NCBI GenBank assembly: GCA_021203115.1
Contig: JAJQBV010000005.1
Span: forward strand, 1 to 12,612
DNA length: 12,612 nucleotides
DNA from: Clostridiales bacterium
GTDB taxonomy: Bacteria > Bacillota > Clostridia > Lachnospirales > Lachnospiraceae
Direction of reading: 5' to 3'
Both the position numbers and the translations under genes were made by a program. Below, in pieces: positions 6,242 to 12,612 of the stretch; within the stretch, counting starts at the first letter, position 1; the number at the start of each line of letters is the position of its first letter. The notes beneath the pieces were generated by a model that did not search any database, was not told where the DNA came from, and saw only the letters and a program-made list of their open reading frames with translations.

Positions 6242-9200
6242 ATGGGACGGTTACAGAAGAACTGGAAAGAGAAATTTATCACATCTACATTAGAGCGGGG
6301 AGAGACAGCTTTTCAGAATCACAAGGTCGTTGACCTGAAACAGGATGGGGACAGATATTCGGCGGCTGTTCTGGATCGAGCCCGCAATGAGGTGTCTCTG
6401 ACACTTCAAAACGGGGCTCCGACTCGGATGAACTGTCACTGCCCCGTCGCGCGCAGCGGAAATTGTTGTGTACATATGGCGGCACTTCTCATTGCAATCG
6501 AGGCGATGGATCATCCGAAGCAAATATCGTCGGAAAATGGCGGGAAAGATCCTTCCAAACGCGATGACACAAGGAGGACCGGGCGTACTGTAAAAGAAGA
6601 AGTCAAACGCGAGACAAAGAAAGAGATTGAGCGCGCGGCAAAAGAAGAGGCGCAGCGGGCCGAACGCCGTGCCGCGAGGGAAAAGCGGAAAGCAGAGCGG
6701 GCCGAGAAGGAGGCACAGCAGAAAGCGGCGGCGGAAGCACTGCGGCAGAGACAGCTTGAAAAGCAGAAGGCCGAGGAGGCGCGTAGGGAAGCGATTCGTC
6801 AGGAGAAAAAGGTTGAAGAGGAGCGGCGCCGACAGAAACACATCCGGGATGAGGAGGCGGCAAGGGCAGATGCCGATAAGCGAAAAAAACAGGAGGAACG
6901 GGCATGCCGTACCGAGACATATTCCCTGCTTGGCGATACATGGAGAGATGATGAGGATGAGGCGATTGTTCACGGCAGTATTGAGTCATTGAACAGATAC
7001 AGCTATTTTGATGCCGAGTCGATTTTTCAATCCGCGGATCTGTCAGATGATCTTCGCGAAGCAGGCATAGAACTGTATGATCAGGGTGTTGTGGACGGGG
7101 TGTCGGTAGAGACCGGATACGAACGCAACAGCCGTTCGTTGTATGAAAACGACACGGATATGATTGGCGTGGCATCATGGCAGGGAAAAGAGGGGAGATC
7201 AGAATTTCAGACAACGGTATATTTCACCAGAGATTCTGTTCGCCGGGTGCAGTGCACCTGTCCGAAATGCATGAAAAGCTATAACTGGTATTATGAATCG
7301 AAAGCGACCTGTGCCTATGCCGCCGCTGTGCTGACGGCGCTGAAGGATTGCCTCGCATCGAATCCTGTTGGAGATGCAACGGACTGGAATGCCAAAAGAC
7401 TGCTTTCCCTGTATGACAAAAAGAGAACCAATCTGTTTATAGCAGACCGAACGGCAGAGACAGAGAGCCTCACATTAAAGCCCCGTCTGGTGAAAAAGGG
7501 CGGAGCATTGTCGGTTTCCTTTAAAATTGGCATCGGGAAATTGTTTGTCATTAAACAACTGGATGAATTCTGCGAAAATGTGAGAAATGCAGAGACCGCT
7601 GCCTACGGATCCAATACCAGCTTTAATCATCGCCGGAGCAACTTTACAGACAGCGGGCAAAAATGGATTCGTTTTATCGAGCGTATCGTGCAGGAGGAAG
7701 AGGAGTTTTGCCAGCGCATGGCAGAAGCCGTGCGTTCCCGCTACTATTATCACAGATCGGTTAAAGTTGGGGGCTCGCTGGATATGTTCGGCTGGCGGCT
7801 GGATGAGCTTTATAAGGAACTGGCGGATGAGTCTGTGGAATATGAGGATCGCGATGCGGTCGGAAAGGTGAAAAAGGTTCTGCGATGCGGGGAGGGAAAT
7901 CCGCATGTGACATTTCAGATTGAAGAGGCGAATCTTTCTTCGAAGAGAAAAGGGAAAAAATCGGGAAAAGCAACGCCGCACAGTGCGCCATCTGACGGTG
8001 AGTTTCACGGCATACAGGTTTCCGGCACCCTTCCGGAACTGTTTTTCGGGATGGATTGTGCCTATTATGTCAGCGATAATTTGCTGTGTCGGTCCTCACA
8101 GGGATTTCAGGAAAAAATCGAGAATTTCGCGGAGATGGTGGACGAGAGCGGAAGATTTACTTTCCGCGTCGGAAGGAAAAATCTGTCAGAGTTTTATTAT
8201 CATCTTCTGCCGGAGCTGCAGGACATCGCGGATGTGGTCGAAACTGATCCGGAAAGGATACACGCTTTCCTCGCGCCTCCGGTAAAGTTCGTGTTTTATC
8301 TGGACGCCGGAAACGGTGATGTGCAGTGCCACCCGTTCGCCAGATATGACCAGACGGAGCTGTCGCTCATGGATCATATGAATCCGGCGTTTCAGGGGAC
8401 ATTGGAAACATACCGCAATGTGCAGGCGGAGCAGGAGATGTTGTACCGCCTGTATACATGGTTTCCTGTTATTGATATGGAAAACGAGGAGCTTTCCTGT
8501 GACGGAGACGAGGAACTGATTTATCAGATTATGACCTCAGGAGTGGAGGAACTGTTGGCGCTGGGTGAGGTGCAGTGCACAGATCGCTTCCGCGCACGTC
8601 GGAAAGTTCGGCCGGTGAAGATATCTGTCGGAGTTTCGGTATCCGGAGGACTGCTCGATCTGGATATCGTCACAGATGATGTGCCTCCGGAGGAGCTGCT
8701 GGATATCCTGAACGCTTATCGGGAAAAGAAAACCTATTACCGGCTGAAGGACGGTTCCTATGTGGATATGGACCGGCAGTCTCTGGATCTGCTTCTGGAG
8801 CTGATGGAATCCATGCACATAAAGCCCGGAGATTTTGTACAGGGAAAGATGCATCTGCCGCTTTACCGCACGCTCTATCTGAATAAGATGCTGGAGGAGA
8901 ACGAGGGCGTTTACAATGACAGGGATCGCCATTTCCGTGAAATGGTCAAGGAATTCAAGACTGTAAATGATGCGGACTTTGATGTTCCGTCAAGTCTTTC
9001 CGGGATCATGCGTAGATACCAGAAAGATGGGTATAAATGGCTGAGGACTTTGGAAACATGGAAGCTTGGCGGTATTCTGGCCGACGATATGGGCTTGGGA
9101 AAAACCCTGCAGATCATTGCACTTCTGCTTTCCGCAAAGGAGCGGAGTGTCACGGAAGCGCCCACTTCCCTTGTGGTGGCTCCGGCATCTCTGGTCTTCA

Positions 9201-10405
9201 ACTGGGGCGAGGAATTTGCACGGTTTGCGCCGGAGATGAAGATCCTGCTGATTACCGGCACACAGAAGGAGCGTCAGGAAAAAATTGCTGCCTGCCGTGA
9301 GTACGATGTGGCGGTGACATCATATGATCTTTTAAAACGTGATATCAATCTGTACGAGGAGATTACATTTGAATATGAAGTGATCGATGAGGCACAGTAT
9401 ATCAAAAACCATACTACCGCCGCGGCTAAGGCGGTCAAGGTAATAAAGAGCAGATATCATTTTGCCCTGACTGGTACGCCGATTGAGAACCGCCTGAGTG
9501 AGTTGTGGAGCATTTTTGATTTCCTGATGCCGGGATTTCTGTATACCTATGAGGTTTTTCGGCGTGAGATGGAGACACCTATTGTCAAGTATCAGGATGA
9601 ACAGGCGATGCAGCGTCTTCAGAAAATGACCGGGCCTTTCATCCTGCGCCGTTTGAAGGAGAATGTTCTGAAAGATCTGCCGGACAAGCTGGAGGAGGTA
9701 CGCTATGTACAGTTCGATGCAAAGCAGCAGCAGCTTTACGACGGTCAGGTTCTGCATATGCGCCGACTCATCGCCAGTCAGGATGCGGCGGAGTTTAACC
9801 GGAACAAGCTGGCAGTTTTAACCGAGCTTATGCGGCTGCGGCAGATCTGCTGCGATCCGTCCCTGTGCTTTGAAAGTTATCAGGGAGAGTCCGCGAAGGC
9901 TGACGCCTGTATGGATCTGATACAGATTGCTATCGACGGCGGGCATCGAATGCTCCTGTTTTCCCAGTTTACATCCATGCTGGATATTTTGCAGGGACGG
10001 TTGGACAATGCAAACATACCGTATTATACGATCACGGGAAGCACATCAAAACAGAAGCGGTTGGAGCTGGTGAAGGACTTTAACGCCGGAAATGTCCCGG
10101 TTTTTCTGATTTCGCTGAAGGCGGGCGGCATTGGATTGAATCTGATCGGTGCGGATGTTGTAATTCACTATGATCCGTGGTGGAATGTCGCCGCGCAGAA
10201 TCAGGCTACGGACCGGGCACATCGCATCGGACAGACAAAAAAAGTGACAGTATTTAAATTGATTGTCCGAAATTCAATTGAGGAGAAAATTCTTGCGCTT
10301 CAGGAGACGAAACGGGATCTTGCCGATCAGGTGATCGGCGGAGACGCCGGGCAGCTCGCCGGCATGAGCAGGGATGATCTGTTGGAGCTGTTGGGTGAAA
10401 CTTAA
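6242..10405 (+). CDS. Large SNF2-family helicase with two SWIM-type modules and a coiled coil
   Basis: This 1387-residue protein belongs to the SNF2/RapA group, ATP-driven translocases on double-stranded DNA that remodel or strip bound proteins. Residues 20-90 form a SWIM zinc module with Cys65-x-Cys67 and Cys76-x-His78. Residues about 115-222 are a continuous Lys/Glu/Arg/Ala-rich helix, probably a coiled coil. A second SWIM-like module spans about 250-370, with Cys338-x-Cys340, an extra Cys343, and Cys357-x-Tyr359, so its usual final histidine is tyrosine. The region from about 470 to 900 fits the bacterial SNF2-associated domain. The motor follows: DDMGLGKT (948-955, Walker A), DEAQ (1049-1052), LTGTPIENRLSELW, and the C-terminal lobe with QATDRAHRIGQ (1321-1331). 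All motor motifs are intact. It looks longer than common Firmicutes relatives, mainly because of the extra coiled coil and SWIM module. AAAGAGG lies 7 bases before the ATG. Confidence 0.93.
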   Translation: MGRLQKNWKEKFITSTLERGETAFQNHKVVDLKQDGDRYSAAVLDRARNEVSLTLQNGAPTRMNCHCPVARSGNCCVHMAALLIAIEAMDHPKQISSENGGKDPSKRDDTRRTGRTVKEEVKRETKKEIERAAKEEAQRAERRAAREKRKAERAEKEAQQKAAAEALRQRQLEKQKAEEARREAIRQEKKVEEERRRQKHIRDEEAARADADKRKKQEERACRTETYSLLGDTWRDDEDEAIVHGSIESLNRYSYFDAESIFQSADLSDDLREAGIELYDQGVVDGVSVETGYERNSRSLYENDTDMIGVASWQGKEGRSEFQTTVYFTRDSVRRVQCTCPKCMKSYNWYYESKATCAYAAAVLTALKDCLASNPVGDATDWNAKRLLSLYDKKRTNLFIADRTAETESLTLKPRLVKKGGALSVSFKIGIGKLFVIKQLDEFCENVRNAETAAYGSNTSFNHRRSNFTDSGQKWIRFIERIVQEEEEFCQRMAEAVRSRYYYHRSVKVGGSLDMFGWRLDELYKELADESVEYEDRDAVGKVKKVLRCGEGNPHVTFQIEEANLSSKRKGKKSGKATPHSAPSDGEFHGIQVSGTLPELFFGMDCAYYVSDNLLCRSSQGFQEKIENFAEMVDESGRFTFRVGRKNLSEFYYHLLPELQDIADVVETDPERIHAFLAPPVKFVFYLDAGNGDVQCHPFARYDQTELSLMDHMNPAFQGTLETYRNVQAEQEMLYRLYTWFPVIDMENEELSCDGDEELIYQIMTSGVEELLALGEVQCTDRFRARRKVRPVKISVGVSVSGGLLDLDIVTDDVPPEELLDILNAYREKKTYYRLKDGSYVDMDRQSLDLLLELMESMHIKPGDFVQGKMHLPLYRTLYLNKMLEENEGVYNDRDRHFREMVKEFKTVNDADFDVPSSLSGIMRRYQKDGYKWLRTLETWKLGGILADDMGLGKTLQIIALLLSAKERSVTEAPTSLVVAPASLVFNWGEEFARFAPEMKILLITGTQKERQEKIAACREYDVAVTSYDLLKRDINLYEEITFEYEVIDEAQYIKNHTTAAAKAVKVIKSRYHFALTGTPIENRLSELWSIFDFLMPGFLYTYEVFRREMETPIVKYQDEQAMQRLQKMTGPFILRRLKENVLKDLPDKLEEVRYVQFDAKQQQLYDGQVLHMRRLIASQDAAEFNRNKLAVLTELMRLRQICCDPSLCFESYQGESAKADACMDLIQIAIDGGHRMLLFSQFTSMLDILQGRLDNANIPYYTITGSTSKQKRLELVKDFNAGNVPVFLISLKAGGIGLNLIGADVVIHYDPWWNVAAQNQATDRAHRIGQTKKVTVFKLIVRNSIEEKILALQETKRDLADQVIGGDAGQLAGMSRDDLLELLGET

Positions 10406-10423
10406 CGGAAAGGGATGAAATCT

Positions 10424-11053
10424 ATGGCTGGTACGATCATATGCCTCGGCGATTCCAATACCTACGGTTATGATTCGCGGTCGTTTCTGGGAAATCGTTA
10501 TCCGGAAGATGGCCGGTGGCCGGAGATTCTGGGCACGCGGACAGAGTGGACGGTTCGGAATTTCGGGAAAAACGGGCGGTGTATCCCGTATTTTCTCCCA
10601 GAAATTACCTATGTCTGTGACCGTCTGACCGGGTGGAAGGATGAGGCGTCGCCGGTGTGGATCTGGGTCATGCTGGGAACAAACGATATTCTCCACAACC
10701 CGCAGATGACCGCGGAGTCTGTGACGGAGCGGATGGAGCGGTTTTTGAAAAAGATTATGGAGCGGGAAGAAATCCGAAAGGGGTCGATCCGGCTTCGGCT
10801 GATTTCTCCGGTGCACCTTCGGCGCGGCCAGTGGGTGGAGACTGATGAGCGGTGCCGGGAGTCTGAGAGGCTTGACGATTGCTACCGCAGGCTGGCGGGA
10901 AAGCTTGGGGTTGCATTTACCTGCGCGGGGGACTGGGATATACCGGTGCTTTTTGACGGCGTGCATTTTTCCGAGGACGGACACCGGAAGTTTGCGGACT
11001 GCGCCATTCGGGAACTGGGGCTTGTGTCGGGAGAAACGAAAGTATGCGACTGA
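10424..11053 (+). CDS. SGNH/GDSL-family hydrolase
   Basis: This 209-residue protein has all four SGNH signature blocks: GDSN at 9-12 with the nucleophile Ser11, NFGKNG at 46-51 (oxyanion Gly), GTND at 85-88 with Asn87, and DGVH at 178-181 carrying the Asp178/His181 pair. The family hydrolyses esters of lipids, acylated sugars or similar compounds. The substrate is not readable here, and there is no signal peptide, so it should act in the cytoplasm. An ATG nine bases earlier (10415) touches the ribosome site GGAAAGGG directly and so cannot use it well. The ATG at 10424 has it at 9 bases and begins just before the catalytic block, so it is preferred. The gene lies 18 bases after the SNF2 stop and its last 10 bases overlap the nuclease gene, which suggests translational coupling. 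An esterase inside a DNA-repair-like operon is unexpected. Confidence 0.88.
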   Translation: MAGTIICLGDSNTYGYDSRSFLGNRYPEDGRWPEILGTRTEWTVRNFGKNGRCIPYFLPEITYVCDRLTGWKDEASPVWIWVMLGTNDILHNPQMTAESVTERMERFLKKIMEREEIRKGSIRLRLISPVHLRRGQWVETDERCRESERLDDCYRRLAGKLGVAFTCAGDWDIPVLFDGVHFSEDGHRKFADCAIRELGLVSGETKVCD

Positions 11054-12216
11054 TTCACTGTGCGGACCTGCATCTGGATTCCGGAATGCGGACGCATCTT
11101 ACGAAGGAAAAGGCCAGAGAGCGGAAAAAGGAGCTGCTGCTGACATTTCAACGGATGGTGGAGTATGCCGCTGAAAATGAGGTGGAGGCGATTCTCATCG
11201 CGGGCGATCTCTTCGACACGAGGAATATTTCCGCGACCGCCTGCCATGCGGTGTGGGATGCCGTGTGCAGCCACAGTGAAATCACGTTCTTTTATCTGAA
11301 GGGGAATCACGATACGGAGCGGTTCCTCGCGGAGCGGGAGATATTGCCGGATAATTTTAAGACCTTCGGCACGGAGTGGACGTCATGGCCGCTTGGGGAG
11401 CGGATTGTTGTCTCCGGGTTGGAGCTGACGGAGGAGAATGCGGGAAACGCATACCATTCTCTGGTGCTGCGGCCGGAGAAGTTTCATATTGTTATGCTTC
11501 ATGGGCAGGAGACGAAAACCGGCGCGAAGGACCGGGCGCAGGTCATCCGCCTCCGTGACCTGAAGCACAAGGGGATTGACTATCTGGCGCTGCGACATAT
11601 TCATTCTTACAAAGAAGGGCAGAGCGATGCCCACGGCGTCTGGTGTTATCCCGGCTGTCTGGAGGGACGGGGGTTTGACGAGTGCGGGGAGCATGGGTTT
11701 GTCCTGCTGGATGTGGATGAGAGCGTTGGAACATGTACGCGCCGGTTTGTGCCGTTTGCGAGCCGGAGACTCTGGGAGGTACCGGTAGATATCAGCGCGT
11801 GTGAGACACCGGCTGAGATGCTGGGCCGGATCCGGGAGGCGCTGGGCGGATTTAAGGGGGAATTGCCTGAAGCTGCGAAGCAAATATCGATGGATACGGA
11901 TACACTGCCGGTATGGCGTCCGGTGACATCGACCGATCTGGTGAAGGTTGTCCTGACCGGGGAGATGGACGTTGAGAGCCGGATTGATTCGGACTACCTG
12001 CAGAAATCTCTGGAGCCGGACTTTTATTTTGCAAAGGTATCCGATGAGACAACCCTCCGCGTGGACGCGGATCGGTTTTCGCTGGATGAGACGCTGAAGG
12101 GGGAGTTTGTCCGAACCGTGATGGCAGCGGAGGATCTCTCGGAGGAAGAGCGCGCTACCGTCATTCGCTTCGGCCTGCGCGCGATCGCCGGGGAGGAGGT
12201 ACTGGGGTGCGACTGA
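11044..12216 (+). CDS. SbcD/YhaO-like metallophosphoesterase DNA nuclease
   Basis: This 390-residue protein is a Mre11/SbcD-type calcineurin-like phosphoesterase, closest in style to the YhaO proteins of Firmicutes. The metal-binding motifs appear in order: CADLH (Asp8, His10), AGDLFD (Asp55), GNHD (87-90), LHG (His153) and RHIH (His185, His187). The last motif is normally GHIH, so Arg184 replaces the glycine, but the ligands are kept. The stretch GCLEGRGFDECGEHGF (205-219) is typical of clostridial YhaO-like proteins. Partnered with an SbcC-type ATPase, such enzymes cut DNA ends and hairpins. Its ATG overlaps the hydrolase stop by 10 bases, with GGGAGA 9 bases before the start. Its own stop overlaps the ATPase start by 10 bases. 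Residues after about 230 form the less conserved capping and partner-binding region. Confidence 0.9.
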   Translation: MRLIHCADLHLDSGMRTHLTKEKARERKKELLLTFQRMVEYAAENEVEAILIAGDLFDTRNISATACHAVWDAVCSHSEITFFYLKGNHDTERFLAEREILPDNFKTFGTEWTSWPLGERIVVSGLELTEENAGNAYHSLVLRPEKFHIVMLHGQETKTGAKDRAQVIRLRDLKHKGIDYLALRHIHSYKEGQSDAHGVWCYPGCLEGRGFDECGEHGFVLLDVDESVGTCTRRFVPFASRRLWEVPVDISACETPAEMLGRIREALGGFKGELPEAAKQISMDTDTLPVWRPVTSTDLVKVVLTGEMDVESRIDSDYLQKSLEPDFYFAKVSDETTLRVDADRFSLDETLKGEFVRTVMAAEDLSEEERATVIRFGLRAIAGEEVLGCD

Positions 12217-12612
12217 TTCGATGCCATATTGAGAATTTCGGAAAGCTTCACGATGTTTCCATAGATTTTGAACAGGGCTGCCATGTTATCTGCGAGGAAA
12301 ACGGCTGGGGAAAGAGCACGTTGGCAGCGTTTATCCGGGTGATGCTGTTTGGCTTTGAGGGGGAGAGCCGGAGAAAAAATATCGAGAATGAACGGAAGCG
12401 CTATCAGCCGTGGCAGGGCGGAGGCTACGGCGGGAGCCTGACCTTTGAGGCCGGAGGTGCGGTCTATACGGCAACGCGGATTTTCGGAGATAAGAAGGCA
12501 AACGACAGTTTTGAACTCCGGAACGCTGCGACCAATGTGAAGAGTGACGCGTATACGGAGAATCTGGGCGAGGCGCTGTTTGCACTCACCAGCGAATCAT
12601 TCGTGCGCTCGG
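12207..12612 (+). CDS. SbcC/YhaN-like ATPase (N-terminal part, runs off the right edge)
   Basis: The frame opens with a GTG at 12207, has GGGAGGAGG (12191-12199) 7 bases upstream, and stays open for 135 codons to the window end. It starts VRLIRCHIENFGKLHD, the usual first strand of Rad50/SbcC/RecN-type ATPases, and continues to the P-loop ENGWGKSTLAAFI (31-43), with Lys36 and Ser37 for nucleotide binding. The first glycine of the classical GxxxxGKS motif is replaced by Glu30. The segment RKRYQPWQGGGYGGSLTFE (68-86) and the following strands fit the YhaN-like group found beside YhaO-like nucleases. Coiled coils and the second half of the ATPase lie outside the window. It overlaps the nuclease gene by 10 bases, and the two products should form a Mre11-Rad50-like complex. 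Confidence 0.85.
   Translation, partial: MRLIRCHIENFGKLHDVSIDFEQGCHVICEENGWGKSTLAAFIRVMLFGFEGESRRKNIENERKRYQPWQGGGYGGSLTFEAGGAVYTATRIFGDKKANDSFELRNAATNVKSDAYTENLGEALFALTSESFVRS

Noticed and set aside
6580..6910. Lys/Glu/Arg/Ala-rich stretch of the SNF2 gene, considered as a DNA repeat or frameshift
   Set aside because: The bases show no exact tandem unit, the frame is unbroken, and the pattern is that of a long charged helix, so it is a protein feature.
1..12612. CRISPR array, tRNA/rRNA genes, insertion sequences, attachment sites
   Set aside because: Reading both strands by eye showed no regularly spaced repeats, no transposase-like frame with terminal inverted repeats, and no RNA gene; a dedicated RNA search was not possible.

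Overview
The window looks like chromosome of an anaerobic Firmicute, most likely class Clostridia and plausibly Lachnospiraceae. The grounds are strong GGAGG-type ribosome sites, some GTG/TTG starts, a rubrerythrin, nickel-pincer cofactor genes, a Clostridia-type YhaO/YhaN-like pair, and a moderately GC-rich composition. No RNA gene, insertion sequence, CRISPR array or phage gene was seen. The genes run almost entirely on the plus strand; only the truncated regulator at the left edge is on the minus strand.

Left part (1-4722). A truncated MarR-like regulator gene reads leftward off the window. It is divergent from larB, and the 288-base gap holds a clear promoter for each direction plus two inverted repeats, one of them wrapped around the regulator's own promoter. 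larB is followed by rubrerythrin (with its own promoter and a candidate operator), a six-helix DUF308/HdeD-like membrane protein, larE, and a MATE-family exporter. LarB and LarE make the first and second modifications in the synthesis of the nickel-pincer nucleotide cofactor of LarA-type racemases and epimerases. LarC, which inserts nickel, and any LarA enzyme are not in view. The LarE carries the three cysteines expected of the iron-sulfur type, which makes the adjacent rubrerythrin notable.

Middle (4759-5208). A stand-alone A24 (type IV prepilin-like) aspartic peptidase has no pilus gene beside it. It has no evident ribosome site and may be translated from a near-leaderless message.

Right part (5217-12612). 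A good sigma-A-type promoter precedes a tightly packed run of five genes: a ketopantoate reductase-family dehydrogenase, a 1387-residue SNF2 helicase with two SWIM-type modules separated by a long charged coiled coil, an SGNH hydrolase, an SbcD/YhaO-like nuclease, and an SbcC/YhaN-like ATPase cut by the window end. The last three overlap by 10 bases at each junction, so they are probably translationally coupled. The nuclease and ATPase should form a Mre11-Rad50-like DNA-end-processing complex. Co-transcription with a double-stranded-DNA translocase suggests a DNA repair or genome-surveillance unit. The roles of the hydrolase and dehydrogenase in it are unknown.

Most of the window is recognisable housekeeping or accessory metabolism. 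The parts most worth a second look are the SNF2/SbcCD-like operon, the dual-SWIM helicase, and the lar genes interleaved with oxidative-stress genes.
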